A stretch of 64,000 bases of DNA from the NCBI GenBank assembly GCA_000720535.1, contig JOAZ01000011.1:241983-305982 (forward strand). The letters are read 5' to 3'. Under the pieces are notes generated by a model. It did not search any database and had not been told where the DNA came from. It saw nothing but the letters and a program-made list of their open reading frames with translations. The position numbers and the translations under genes were made by a program. This document shows, in pieces, positions 7,914 to 17,033 of the stretch. Origin of the DNA: Streptomyces halstedii. Lineage in GTDB: Bacteria; Actinomycetota; Actinomycetes; Streptomycetales; Streptomycetaceae. Position 1 is the first letter of the stretch. Each line of letters begins with the position of its first letter.

Positions 7914-8339
7914 TCAGTCCTCCGGGTCGGCGGGCGGGCCCCAGTGCGAGAACCGGGGCAGCCACTTCACCCGGTAGTCGGGGTGCCCCGCGTGCTCGGC
8001 GGCCATCTGGCGCACGACGAAGCCCAGCCCCACGGCCCGCCCCGAGGGGAAGTCCTGGTGCGGGCGGTCCGTGTCCAGGGACGCGATCTCCTCGTACTCG
8101 TCCAGCAGGACCCGGTTGGTCTCGACGCGCCGCAAGGCGCGCGCCGGGTCCTGGAAGGCGATGTGGCGGTCGTAACCGCGCGACCGTACGACGAAGGCGA
8201 TGCCTCCCGTCCGGTCGTGCACCTCACCGGGCACCTCGGCGGGACACCGCCAGCCGTCCCCGCCGGCGTCCCGCGCGACGCGCTCCTCCTCGGCGAGGCG
8301 TGCGCGCACGAAGGCCAGCAGATCCGCGTTGTCCGCCAT
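7914..8339 (-). CDS. DUF6221-like protein of unknown function
   Basis: A 141-residue soluble protein. The start DLLAFVRARLAEEERVAR, a middle HIAFQDPARALRRVETNRVLLDEYEE segment and an end with YRVKWLP match the short proteins grouped as DUF6221, common in Streptomyces and phage-like regions. The charged helical N-terminus and the DPARVLRxVEAxR motif are the recognisable features. No function is known. Confidence 0.75.
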   Translation of the reverse strand: MADNADLLAFVRARLAEEERVARDAGGDGWRCPAEVPGEVHDRTGGIAFVVRSRGYDRHIAFQDPARALRRVETNRVLLDEYEEIASLDTDRPHQDFPSGRAVGLGFVVRQMAAEHAGHPDYRVKWLPRFSHWGPPADPED

Positions 8340-8515
8340 CGGGTTCGGTACCTTTCTCCGTCACAGGCAGGCACGACGATATACCGAGCTCCGGCACCGG
8401 GTCAGCCGCCCGACCGGCGAGAACGCCACGAGGACGCGCCGGCCGGAGACGTCGGTCCGGCCCGGGTCCGCGGGTCCCCGGCGCCCCGCCCCCGTACGGC
8501 GGGCGGCACCGCCGC

Positions 8516-9238
8516 TCACCGCGTCAGGAACGGGGCGGAGAAGACCGAGTTGTCGACGACGGCGTCCACCCGGGACAGCGGGTCCGCCTCCGCCAGGTAC
8601 AGGTGCTCGGCCACCAGGTACCGGTCCCGGTGGATCGACTCCGCGTCGCTCCCCGCCCAGTCCTGGTCGCGGGCGGCGCCCCGCCGGACGGACAGCTCGT
8701 CGTCCACGTGCACCCAGACGCGGAAGTCCCAGCAGGCGTCGATCTCCGGCCGGAAGGCGAAGACACCGTCCACGATCAGGACGGAGTCGGCGCCGAGCGG
8801 CCGGGTCTCGGTGGAGTGGTCGCGCTGGGTCAGCGGATCGATGGCGCACAGCGCGCAGCGCGTCGCCTCAGGCGACCGGAAGGGCTCGAACAGGAGACGT
8901 GCGGCGGCGCCGTAGTCGTAGGCGTTGCGGTAGTAGCCCTCGCCCGACTCCCGGTCGTAGAGGTGCCGGTCCTTCCACGGCTTCTTGAAGTCGTCCAGGG
9001 TCGCCCGGAGCACCGGGCGGCCCCGGGCGGCGATCCGCTCGGCCAGTTCGTGGCCGAGGCTCGTCTTGCCCGAGGCGGTGAGGCCGTCGATGCCGACCGC
9101 CCGACGGCCCGTTCCGAGGGCCAGCACCCGCCGCGCCAACTCCTCGACCAGCGCGTCCCGTTCGGGGGATGCCCAGGCCGGTACGGGCTGCTGCCAGGTC
9201 GAGGCCGAACGATGTACCGCCGCACGCCGTATGTCCAT
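8516..9238 (-). CDS. Uridine-kinase-like P-loop kinase
   Basis: A 240-residue protein with a Walker A loop GLTASGKTS (52-60) after a hydrophobic strand, a DDF motif (LRATLDDFKKPW) and VLIVDGVFAFRPE, the arrangement of the uridine kinase/phosphoribulokinase family. A nucleoside or related small molecule is the probable substrate; the exact one is not readable. The start has only a weak ribosome site. Confidence 0.8.
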   Translation of the reverse strand: MDIRRAAVHRSASTWQQPVPAWASPERDALVEELARRVLALGTGRRAVGIDGLTASGKTSLGHELAERIAARGRPVLRATLDDFKKPWKDRHLYDRESGEGYYRNAYDYGAAARLLFEPFRSPEATRCALCAIDPLTQRDHSTETRPLGADSVLIVDGVFAFRPEIDACWDFRVWVHVDDELSVRRGAARDQDWAGSDAESIHRDRYLVAEHLYLAEADPLSRVDAVVDNSVFSAPFLTR

Positions 9239-9305
9239 CCCAGGAGGCTAACGGGCTGCCCCCGCCGGTGCCGCAGGCCCGTCCGGGGATTCCGGCGCGC
9301 CCTCG

Positions 9306-11744
9306 TCAGTCCGGCGGGTCCGTGCGGGAGGCCAGCAGGAGCGCGATGTCGTCGGGGCGGTTCTCGTCCTGTCCCGCCCGCGCGATGACCCGGTCCGCCA
9401 CCTGTGCGAGCGGGACGCCGCCCACCTCGGCCAGGGCCGCCCGCAGGCGTTCGATCCCCTGGTCTATGTCCTCTCCGGCCTTCTCCACCAGCCCGTCGGT
9501 GAACAGCGCGAGTACGTCGCCGGGGGCCAGCCGGCCCTCGGTGACCGGGTACGACGCCTCCTGGTCGACGCCGAGCACCACCCCGCCCGTCAGGTCCAGC
9601 ACCTCGGCCCGGCCGTCGGCGTGGCGCAGTACGGGCTGGGGGTGCCCGGCCCGTACCGCCTGGGTGCGTCCGCTGCCGGGGTCCAGGAGCACGTAGCAGC
9701 AACTGGCGAACTGCCCCGGGTCCAGGTCGATGAGCAGCCGGTTCGTGGCCTCCATGGTCTCCTGCGGGTCGTGCCCGGTGAGCGCGAACGACCGTACGGC
9801 GCTGCGCAGTTGTCCCATGGTGGCGGCCGCCGCGACCCCGTGTCCCTGGACGTCCCCGATGATCAGGGCCAGCCCGCTCCCGGTCTCGATGACGTCGTAC
9901 CAGTCGCCGCCGACGTCCATGCCCCAGGTGCCCGGCAGGTAGCGCCCCGCGGTCTCGACGCCGTCGCAGACGGGGAGCCGGTGCGGCAGCAGGGCGTCCT
10001 GGAGGCCGCGGGCGAGGGCGGCCTCGGAGTCGTAGCGCTGGGCCCGCTGGAGGGCCTGTGCGATGAGGCCGGCCAGCGCGGTGAGCACGGTGCGCTCCTC
10101 CGGGCTGAAGCCGCGCGGCTGGTCGAAGCCGAGGATGCACGAGCCGACGGAGCGCCCGGAGGCGATCAGCGGCAGGAAGGCGCGGGCCCCGACGTCGGTG
10201 TCCCGGGGGATGCCGGGATAGGCCTCCTCCAGTTGCGCCATGGACTCGAAGAACAGCGGCCGCCCGGTGGTGAGCGTCTCGACGCCGGGGATGCGGGCGT
10301 CGAGGCCGATCCCGTCGAAGCCCGCCAGGAAGCCCCTGGGGAAGCCGGTCTCCCAGGCCAGGTAGAGGCGCCGCTCGTTCAGGAGGTAGATGGCGAGCTG
10401 CCGGCCGCCGAACGCGGGCAGGAGCTCGTCCGTGACCACGGCGGAGACCTGACGGGCGGTCATCGCCTCGGTCAGGGCGATGGCGAGGGCCACCGGCCGG
10501 TACAGGACGGCAGCGCGGTCCGCCGGGGATCCCAGCCCGGCGCTCCCGCTCGCGCCGGAGTCGGCGGTGTCCTCGTGCCGCCCGGTGGTGCTCGCGGTCA
10601 CGGTGATGCCGTCCCGGCCGGGGTACAGCGCCACGGAGAGCAGTTCGGTGGGGGTGCGGCGGGCGAGGAAGTACACGGGGTCGGCGGAGAACAGGGCGGC
10701 CCGCAGGTGGTCCTCGTAGGCGGGGTCCGCGAGCCAGGGCAGGGCCTCGGCCAGGGTGCGGCCGACCAGGTCGGCGCGGGTGACGCCGAACAGTTCCTCG
10801 GCCGGCCGGTTGACGTGGGTGACGCGGCCCGTGCGGTCCAGCGAGAAGATGGCGCGCGGCAGCCGGTCCGCCGCCTCCGGGACGACCGGCTCGGTCCCGG
10901 TGTCGAGCAGCACCCCGGTCAGCCGGGGTGCGGGGCCGTGGCCCGAGAGTTCCAGCAGGAGGGCCCGCCCGTCCGGGCCGCGCAGCCGCGTCCGCCGCAC
11001 CCGGGGCCCCTCGTGGCGGGTGACCATGCCGGCCAGGGTCCACAGTCCGGCCACGTCATCCGGGGGCAGCCGGGCCGTCAGCGCGTCCATGGTGCTCGGC
11101 GGCCGGTCCACGGGCTCGGTGCCGAGGATCACGCGTGCCCCGTCGTCGGCGGTGACGGCGCCGGTGGCGAGGTCCCAGGTGAAGTGGCCGACGCGGACGG
11201 GCCGGGTGGCCTCGGCGGGCAGCCGGACGGTGAGGGGCTCGCCCTCCCACACGATCTCCGTCCCGTCCCGTTCCAGCTCGGTGAAGGCGTCGCCGAGCCG
11301 TTCGGCGACGTCCTCCAGGCGGCGGCGGTCGTTGGCTCCGACGGGTTCGCCCCGGGTGGCGTGGCGCAGGACGACCAGGACCCCCACGACGGTCGGTCCG
11401 CTCCGGACGGGCACGTACAGCGAGCCGAAGGGGAACGGCAGGCCGGCCATCAGCTGGGGGAAGCGGCGCATGGCCTCCTCGGCGTCCCCGAGGTAGACCG
11501 GCGTGCCCGAGCGGTAGGACTCGGCCACCGGGAACGGCCGGTTGACGTGCATGCGCCACCAGGGGCGCATCAGCCGGCCGGGCAGCCCGGCCAGGACGGC
11601 CATCAGCAGGAGCCCCGGGGTCCCGGAACGCAGATAGACGCCGCCGGCGTAGCCTCCGGCGGCGTCGACGGCGCTCACCACGGCGCGTGCCGTCGCCAGG
11701 GACAGCCCGTCGGGCGCGCCGCTGCCCTCGGGTCTCGGGGTCAC
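9306..11744 (-). CDS. GAF/PAS-containing SpoIIE (PP2C) phosphatase
   Basis: An 812-residue soluble protein starting at GTG 11744. Order: a GAF-like N-terminal half (about 15-165), a PAS domain (about 285-400: AIFSLDRTGRVTHVNRPAEELFGV), a second GAF (about 420-570: AFLPLIASGRSVGSCILGFDQPRGFSPEE), and a SpoIIE phosphatase domain (about 590-812) with GGDWYDVI, IGDVQGHGVAAAATMGQLR, RAGHPQPVL and ALFTDGLVE carrying the metal-binding aspartates. It should dephosphorylate a Ser/Thr anti-anti-sigma-type protein in response to small-molecule or redox input. No membrane segment. The neighbouring pfkB operon ends in a hairpin, so this gene is transcribed separately. Confidence 0.9.
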   Translation of the reverse strand: MTPRPEGSGAPDGLSLATARAVVSAVDAAGGYAGGVYLRSGTPGLLLMAVLAGLPGRLMRPWWRMHVNRPFPVAESYRSGTPVYLGDAEEAMRRFPQLMAGLPFPFGSLYVPVRSGPTVVGVLVVLRHATRGEPVGANDRRRLEDVAERLGDAFTELERDGTEIVWEGEPLTVRLPAEATRPVRVGHFTWDLATGAVTADDGARVILGTEPVDRPPSTMDALTARLPPDDVAGLWTLAGMVTRHEGPRVRRTRLRGPDGRALLLELSGHGPAPRLTGVLLDTGTEPVVPEAADRLPRAIFSLDRTGRVTHVNRPAEELFGVTRADLVGRTLAEALPWLADPAYEDHLRAALFSADPVYFLARRTPTELLSVALYPGRDGITVTASTTGRHEDTADSGASGSAGLGSPADRAAVLYRPVALAIALTEAMTARQVSAVVTDELLPAFGGRQLAIYLLNERRLYLAWETGFPRGFLAGFDGIGLDARIPGVETLTTGRPLFFESMAQLEEAYPGIPRDTDVGARAFLPLIASGRSVGSCILGFDQPRGFSPEERTVLTALAGLIAQALQRAQRYDSEAALARGLQDALLPHRLPVCDGVETAGRYLPGTWGMDVGGDWYDVIETGSGLALIIGDVQGHGVAAAATMGQLRSAVRSFALTGHDPQETMEATNRLLIDLDPGQFASCCYVLLDPGSGRTQAVRAGHPQPVLRHADGRAEVLDLTGGVVLGVDQEASYPVTEGRLAPGDVLALFTDGLVEKAGEDIDQGIERLRAALAEVGGVPLAQVADRVIARAGQDENRPDDIALLLASRTDPPD

Positions 11745-11777
11745 ACAGCAAGGATGCGCAGCCGCGCCGCGGTGCGC

Positions 11778-11810
11778 ACGTCCACGGCCCCGTGCGGGGG
11801 CCGTGGACGT
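11778..11810 (-). terminator. Strong hairpin terminator of the polyol operon
   Basis: ACGTCCACGGCCCC (11778-11791) and its exact complement (11797-11810) form a 14-bp perfect stem with a 5-base loop, extendable with a bulge to CGCACG/CGTGCG. It sits 6 bases past the pfkB stop. Confidence 0.85.
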
Positions 11811-11816
11811 CGTGCG

Positions 11817-12731
11817 TCAGGCGCGGGCGGGCACGGAGGGTTCGGTGCCCGTACGGGAGCACACGGACGCGGCGACCTCGGAGGCGAAGGCCAGAAGGGC
11901 CCGGACGTCCAGCGGGGCGGACGGCCCGGTGAAGGAGCCCCCCGCGCCCAGACCGCTCAGCAGGCCCGCGACGAAGGCGTCCCCCGCTCCGATGGTGTTG
12001 ACGACCTCGACAGGGGTGGCCGCCACGGACACCGGTGGCGCGGCCGGGGTGTAGGCCGTGCTGCCCCGGGCACCGCGGGTCAGCACCACCAGCCGTCCGC
12101 CGTCGGCGAGTGTCCGGCAGGTGTCCTCCGGGTCCGCCTCCGGCCACAGCAGCGCCAGGTCCTCGTCGCTGGCCTTGACGACGTGGGCGAGGCGGCACAG
12201 CTCGCGCAGGGCCGTCCGGCCGCGCTCCGGGTCCAGAGTGCGGTCCCGGCGGACGTTGGGGTCCACCACGAGGAGGGAGTGCTCGGCGGCGGCGAGCGCG
12301 GTCGCCCGTACGGCCTCGGCGGCGGGTTCCACCACGGCGGCGAGCCCGCCCACGTACACGGCGCCGAAGCCGGCCGCCCGTGCCGAGAGGTCCGGGAGCC
12401 GGAAGGTCGCCGTGTCCTGGAGGTGGAAGTGGTAGCCCGTGCCGTCGGCGCCGGGGTCGGCGACGGCCAGGGCGGTGGGCAGGTCACTGCGGACGCAGAG
12501 GCCGAGGTCGACCCCGGCGGCCCGCAGCCGGTCCTCGACGGTACGGGCGAAGCCGTCGCCGCCGAGGCCGCCCGCGAAGGCGACCGGGGTGCCGAGCCGG
12601 GCCAGCGCGACGGCGACGTTGGCCGGGGCGCCGCCGAACTGCGCGGCCCGCACACCGCCGTCCCCGTCCACCGGGACGAGGTCCATGAGCGCCTCGCCGA
12701 CCACCAGGACCGCCTCGGGGCCGCCGGTCAC
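11817..12731 (-). CDS. PfkB-family sugar kinase (fructokinase-like)
   Basis: A 304-residue kinase starting at GTG 12731, overlapping the dehydrogenase stop by GTGA. Signatures: VVGEALMDLV at the N-terminus, FGGAPANVAVALARLG (PfkB signature 1), VVDPNVRRD, and the catalytic VVNTIGAGDAFVAGLL with the Asp base. Sequence style fits fructokinase, which agrees with its place after a polyol dehydrogenase (sorbitol or mannitol to fructose to fructose-6-phosphate). It is the last gene of a five-gene operon closed by a hairpin. Confidence 0.9.
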   Translation of the reverse strand: MTGGPEAVLVVGEALMDLVPVDGDGGVRAAQFGGAPANVAVALARLGTPVAFAGGLGGDGFARTVEDRLRAAGVDLGLCVRSDLPTALAVADPGADGTGYHFHLQDTATFRLPDLSARAAGFGAVYVGGLAAVVEPAAEAVRATALAAAEHSLLVVDPNVRRDRTLDPERGRTALRELCRLAHVVKASDEDLALLWPEADPEDTCRTLADGGRLVVLTRGARGSTAYTPAAPPVSVAATPVEVVNTIGAGDAFVAGLLSGLGAGGSFTGPSAPLDVRALLAFASEVAASVCSRTGTEPSVPARA

Positions 12732-13717
12732 GGCTCGACCACGATCTTGCGCCCGATGCCCGCCTTGAAGCGGTCGATGGCCTGCGGGTACTGCTCCAGC
12801 GGCAGCCGGTCGCTGATGAACACCGACGGGTCGAGCACCCCGCTCGCGAAGAGCGCGGCGGCGCGTTCGTAGCTGTGCAGGACCGCCATCGAACCGGTGA
12901 TGGTGATCTCCTGGTTGTAGATGCGGTACGGCTCGATGACCGCGGTCGTCGCGTAGTCGGCGACCCCGAACTGGAGGAAGGTGCCGCCCTTCGCGACGCG
13001 CCCCAGGCCGTCCTGGATGGCGCCCGCGTTGCCGGTCGCGTCGATGACGACGTCCCAGCCGCCGGGCTGCTCCAGTTCCTCGGCCCCGGCGGCGGACCGG
13101 GAGCAGCCGAGGAGGCCGGCGGTGCCGAGCCGGTCGGGGTTGACGTCCAGTACGTCGACGGAGGCCGCGCCGGTGCGCTTGGCGAGCTCCAGCATCATGA
13201 GGCCCATGGTGCCGGAGCCGTAGATCAGCACCTCGGCGCCGAGGGTGCCGCTCAGCACGTCGTAGCCGCGCACCGCGCAGGACAGCGGCTCGACGAGGGC
13301 CGCGTCCTTGACGTCGATGTGGTCGGGCAGCTTGACGCAGTTGGCCACGGGCGCCACGGCGTACTCCGCCGCCCCGCCGGGGACGGTGACGCCGATGGCC
13401 GCCCAGCGTTCGCAGAGGTTGCCGCGGCCGACGCGGCAGTAGCGGCACTCGTGGCAGTGCAGGGAGGGGTCGACGGCGACCCGGTCGCCGACGGCCAGTT
13501 CCGTGACGTCACGGCCGGTGCCGACGATCTCGCCGGCGAACTCGTGGCCCGGGACGATGGGCAGGGTGGGTGCGAACTCCCCCTGGAGGATGTGCAGATC
13601 GGTTCCGCACAGGCCGCACGAGGCGACGGAGACCACGACGTCGCGGGGGCCCGGGGTGGGGTCCGGGACGGTGGTGACGGAGACCTTGCCGGGGGCTTCG
13701 ACGATCGCTGCCCGCAT
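12728..13717 (-). CDS. Zinc-dependent polyol/alcohol dehydrogenase
   Basis: A 329-residue medium-chain dehydrogenase. Catalytic zinc ligands are C37 (CGLCGTD) and H58/E59 (PGHEFAGEI). Structural zinc cysteines are C88, C91, C94 and C102. The Rossmann loop near YGSGTMGLMMLELAK binds NAD. The sorbitol/xylitol dehydrogenase subgroup is the best fit given the surrounding ABC transporter and fructokinase. ATG 13717 shares one base with the stop of the upstream permease (TAATG). Confidence 0.9.
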   Translation of the reverse strand: MRAAIVEAPGKVSVTTVPDPTPGPRDVVVSVASCGLCGTDLHILQGEFAPTLPIVPGHEFAGEIVGTGRDVTELAVGDRVAVDPSLHCHECRYCRVGRGNLCERWAAIGVTVPGGAAEYAVAPVANCVKLPDHIDVKDAALVEPLSCAVRGYDVLSGTLGAEVLIYGSGTMGLMMLELAKRTGAASVDVLDVNPDRLGTAGLLGCSRSAAGAEELEQPGGWDVVIDATGNAGAIQDGLGRVAKGGTFLQFGVADYATTAVIEPYRIYNQEITITGSMAVLHSYERAAALFASGVLDPSVFISDRLPLEQYPQAIDRFKAGIGRKIVVEP

Positions 13718-14595
13718 TATTTCACTGCTCCCAGAGAGAGGCCCTGGACGAGTTTGTCCTGGGCGGCGTAGCCGGCGGCGAGCACCGGCAGGGACACGAC
13801 GACGGAGGCGGCACACAGCTGGGCCAGGAAGAGGCCCTGGCTGGTGACGAATCCGGTGAGGAAGACGGGCGCGGTCTGGGCGACGACGCCGGTGAGCACC
13901 CGTGCGAAGAGCAGTTCGTTCCAGCTGAAGATGAAGCAGATCAGCGCGGTGGCGGCGATGCCGGGGGCGGCCATCGGGGCGATCACGCGGGCCAGGACGG
14001 TCGGCAGCCGGGCGCCGTCGACCTGGGCGGCCTCGATGACGGAGACGGGCACGTCGGCGAGGAAGGACTGGAGCATCCACACCGCGATCGGCAGGTTCAT
14101 GGAGGTGTAGAGCAGGACCAGGAGCCAGATGTTGTCGAGCATCCCGGCGTTCTTGGCGAACAGGTAGACGGGCAGCAGTCCGGCGACGACGGGCAGCATC
14201 TTCGTGGAGAGGAAGAAGAACATCACGTCGGTCCACTTGCGTACGCGCCGGATGGACAGCGCGTACGCCGCCGGCAGCGCCAGCAGGAGGACCAGGAGCG
14301 TGGAGAAGAAGGACGCGCCCAGGGAGTTGAGCAGGGGCGGCCAGGGGGTCACTCCCGTGTCGGCGCCGAAGAAGGCGCGGTAGCCGTCGAGGGTGAGCGG
14401 GGCGAAGAGGGAGGGCGGGTTGGTCGCCGCGTCCGACTCGGCGTGCAGCGAGGTCAGGAGCATCCAGAGCGCGGGCAGGCAGAAGGCGAGTCCTGCCGCC
14501 CAGGCGAGCAGGCCGAGCGCCGTCGAGCGCCGCTTGGCCCTGCGTGCCGTACGGGGCACGGCCGGGGAGGACGCGGGGGCGGTGGTGGTGGTCAT
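13717..14595 (-). CDS. Carbohydrate ABC transporter permease (MalG type)
   Basis: A 292-residue inner-membrane permease with about six helices and the EAA loop VIEAAQVDGARLPTVLARVIAPMAAPGI, which contacts the ATPase. Its ATG overlaps the stop of the upstream permease by ATGA. No ATPase gene is present in the operon; Streptomyces sugar importers usually share one multitask ATPase (MsiK) encoded elsewhere. Its stop is TAA, rare here. Confidence 0.93.
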   Translation of the reverse strand: MTTTTAPASSPAVPRTARRAKRRSTALGLLAWAAGLAFCLPALWMLLTSLHAESDAATNPPSLFAPLTLDGYRAFFGADTGVTPWPPLLNSLGASFFSTLLVLLLALPAAYALSIRRVRKWTDVMFFFLSTKMLPVVAGLLPVYLFAKNAGMLDNIWLLVLLYTSMNLPIAVWMLQSFLADVPVSVIEAAQVDGARLPTVLARVIAPMAAPGIAATALICFIFSWNELLFARVLTGVVAQTAPVFLTGFVTSQGLFLAQLCAASVVVSLPVLAAGYAAQDKLVQGLSLGAVK

Positions 14596-15557
14596 GCGCG
14601 GTTCGCCTCCTCACTGAAGAGGGACGAGACGACCCGGAGCGCGAAGGTGGCGATGATGATCGTGCCGATCACGACGACGACTCCCGCGGCGGACGCCAGT
14701 CCGTATTCGTGGGCTTGGTAGAAGGTCTGGTAGATCGTGTACGGGAGGTTGGCGGTGCCGAGCCCGCCCGCGGTGAGGGTGAACACGGCGTCGAAGTTCT
14801 GCACGATGTACACCGCCCCGAGCAGGACTCCGAGTTCGAGGTATCTGCGCAGGTGGGGCAGGGTCAGGTAGCGGAACGTCTGCCAGCCACTCGCCCCGTC
14901 GAGGCGCGCGGCCTCGATCACCTCGGCGGGCCGGCTCTGGAGTCCGGCGAGCAGGATCAGCATCATGAACGGTGTCCACTGCCAGACCAGTGCGGCGATG
15001 ACGGCGAGCAGCGGCATCTCGGCGATCCAGTCGGGCTGGCTCGGGGAGGTGTCGCCGAAGAGGTCGCCCACCCAGCTCAGGGCGCCGTTGAAGAGGCCGT
15101 ACTCCGGGTTGTAGAGGGCGTGCTTCCACAGCAGCGCGGCGGAGACGGGGACGAGCAGGAACGGCGTGATGAGGAGGGTGCGGACCAGTCCCCGGCCGAA
15201 GAACGTGCGGTCCAGGAGCAGCGCGAGGGCCAGTCCCAGGACGACCGTGGCGAGGACGACGCCCGCGGTGAGCAGGACGGTGGTGACGACCGAGTCCCGC
15301 AGTGCCGCGTCGGTGAAGACGGAGGCGTAGTTGCCGAACCCGTTGAAGCTGCGCTTGTCGGGGTTGAGGGAGTTCCAGTCGAAGAGCGAGATGACCAGGG
15401 TCGCCACGAACGGCAGCTGGGTGACGACGATCAGGAAGACCAGCGCGGGCAGGAGCGGTGCCCGGGTGGCCCAGGCCCGGCGTCCGCCCTTCTTGCCTGG
15501 GGCGGGTGGGGTGGTGCGGGGCGGGGAGGCGGGTGTGGTGCCGACTGCTGTGGTCAT
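14592..15557 (-). CDS. Carbohydrate ABC transporter permease (MalF type)
   Basis: A 321-residue permease starting at ATG 15557 (ATGA overlap with the binding-protein stop). An N-terminal Pro/Thr-rich cytoplasmic stretch is followed by six predicted membrane helices. The EAA loop is VIEAARLDGASGWQTFRYLTLPHLR. It forms the heterodimeric channel with the next gene product. Confidence 0.93.
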   Translation of the reverse strand: MTTAVGTTPASPPRTTPPAPGKKGGRRAWATRAPLLPALVFLIVVTQLPFVATLVISLFDWNSLNPDKRSFNGFGNYASVFTDAALRDSVVTTVLLTAGVVLATVVLGLALALLLDRTFFGRGLVRTLLITPFLLVPVSAALLWKHALYNPEYGLFNGALSWVGDLFGDTSPSQPDWIAEMPLLAVIAALVWQWTPFMMLILLAGLQSRPAEVIEAARLDGASGWQTFRYLTLPHLRRYLELGVLLGAVYIVQNFDAVFTLTAGGLGTANLPYTIYQTFYQAHEYGLASAAGVVVVIGTIIIATFALRVVSSLFSEEANRA

Positions 15558-16912
15558 CGGTACTCCTTGGCGACCTGCTCGGCCAGCTTCTGGGAGGTGG
15601 CGAGGGCCTGGTCGACGGACTGGCGGCCGGCGATCGCGGCGCTGATCTCGTGCGCGACCTTGGTGCCGAGATCGGTGAACTCGGGTATGCCGACGAACTG
15701 GATGCCGGCGGTGGGGCGGGGCTGGGTGCCGGGGTTCAGCGGGTCGGCGCCGGAGATGGCCTGTTCGGTGACGTCGGCGAAGGCCCCGGCCTCCTCGCGG
15801 TAGGCGGGGTCGGCGTAGGTGGAGGCCCGTTTGCCGGCGGGTACGTTCGCCCAGCCGCTGGTCTCGCCGACGAGTTGCTCGTACTCCTTGCCCGACGCCC
15901 AGGAGACGAACTTCCAGGCGTCGTCGGCCTTCCGGGACGCCTTCTGGATGCCCCAGGCCCAGGTGTAGAGCCAGCCGGAGCTCTTGGTCTTCTCGACCGG
16001 GGCGGGTACGTAACCGATCTTGCCCTGCACCGGGGAGCCGGACGCCTCCAGCGATCCGGCGCCGGCGGTGGCGTCGTACCACATGGCGGTCTTGCCCTGC
16101 GTCATGTTGTTGAGGCACTCGGCGTATCCGGACTGGGAGGCGCCGCGCTCGCCGTGCTTGCGCACGAGGTCCACGTAGAAGTTGGTGGCCTCCTTGAACT
16201 CCGGTGAGGTCAGGCGTGGTTGCCAGTCCTCGGTGAACCAGGTGCCGCCCATGGTGTTGACGACGGTGGTGAGCGGGGCGATGACCTCTCCCCAGCCGGG
16301 CAGGCCGCGCAGGCAGATGCCCTTCATGCCGCGCTCGGCGCCGTCTGTCCGGGCCGCGAGGTCGGCCACCTGCTGCCAGGTGGGGTGCTCGGGCATCGTG
16401 AGGCCCTGGGCCTCGAAGACGTCCTTGCGGTACATGAGGAAGGACGACTCCCCGTAGAAGGGTTCGGCGTAGAGCGTGCCCTCGGCGGTGAGCGAGTCCC
16501 GCAGCGGCTTGAGGATGTCCTCCTGGTCGAAGGCGGTGTCCTGCTCGGCGTAGTCGTCGAGGGCGTGCAGCCAGTCGTTCTTCGCGAAGAAGGGCACCTC
16601 GAAGTTGCTGATGGTGCCGACGTCGTACTGGCCGGCCTGGTTGGAGAAGTCCTGGCTGATCTTGTCGCGGACGTCGTTCTCCGGGAGCACGGTGAAGTTG
16701 ACCTTGATACCGGTCTCCTTGGTGAAGTGCTCCGCGGTGAGCTTCTGCAACTGGAGCATCTGCGGGTTGTTCACCATCAGTACGTTCAACGCGTCACCTC
16801 CCCCGAAGGAGGTGCCGCCGGCTCCGGCGCACCCGGCGGCCAGAAACGCCATCGTCGCTGTGCCCGCGACCGCACGCACGCGGATCCCACGGCGCCGTTG
16901 CTGGTGGGGCAT
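15554..16912 (-). CDS. ABC transporter substrate-binding lipoprotein, probably for a polyol
   Basis: A 452-residue extracellular binding protein. The signal peptide ends in a lipobox LAAGC with the lipid-carrying Cys at 28. The mature part has the family 1 binding-protein layout (NVLMVNN, EPFYGESSFLMYRKDVFEAQGL, GKTAMWYDATAGAG, WAWGIQKAS). The NP.M..L..LT..F..ETGI.V start and the GESSF motif resemble the sorbitol/mannitol-binding (SmoE) type. GGAGAATCA precedes ATG 16912. First gene of the operon; the dehydrogenase and kinase downstream support a sugar alcohol as ligand, which is an inference. Confidence 0.9.
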   Translation of the reverse strand: MPHQQRRRGIRVRAVAGTATMAFLAAGCAGAGGTSFGGGDALNVLMVNNPQMLQLQKLTAEHFTKETGIKVNFTVLPENDVRDKISQDFSNQAGQYDVGTISNFEVPFFAKNDWLHALDDYAEQDTAFDQEDILKPLRDSLTAEGTLYAEPFYGESSFLMYRKDVFEAQGLTMPEHPTWQQVADLAARTDGAERGMKGICLRGLPGWGEVIAPLTTVVNTMGGTWFTEDWQPRLTSPEFKEATNFYVDLVRKHGERGASQSGYAECLNNMTQGKTAMWYDATAGAGSLEASGSPVQGKIGYVPAPVEKTKSSGWLYTWAWGIQKASRKADDAWKFVSWASGKEYEQLVGETSGWANVPAGKRASTYADPAYREEAGAFADVTEQAISGADPLNPGTQPRPTAGIQFVGIPEFTDLGTKVAHEISAAIAGRQSVDQALATSQKLAEQVAKEYR

Positions 16913-17033
16913 TGATTCTCCTGATCGGTCGTAGCGGCTCGTACTTCGGTGCCATGGCCCGTCGCGGGCACGGCGGGGCTGCCCTCCGGCCTCCCTTTCT
17001 CAGGAGGACCGGGGCGGCGACCGGGGCGGTGGT

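Noticed and set aside
9621-12872. Very long plus-strand open frame (over 1000 codons) opposite the phosphatase and pfkB genes
   Set aside because: It is antisense to genes with clear domains, and its translation is Gly/Val/Arg-rich without family motifs; such shadows are normal in high-GC DNA.
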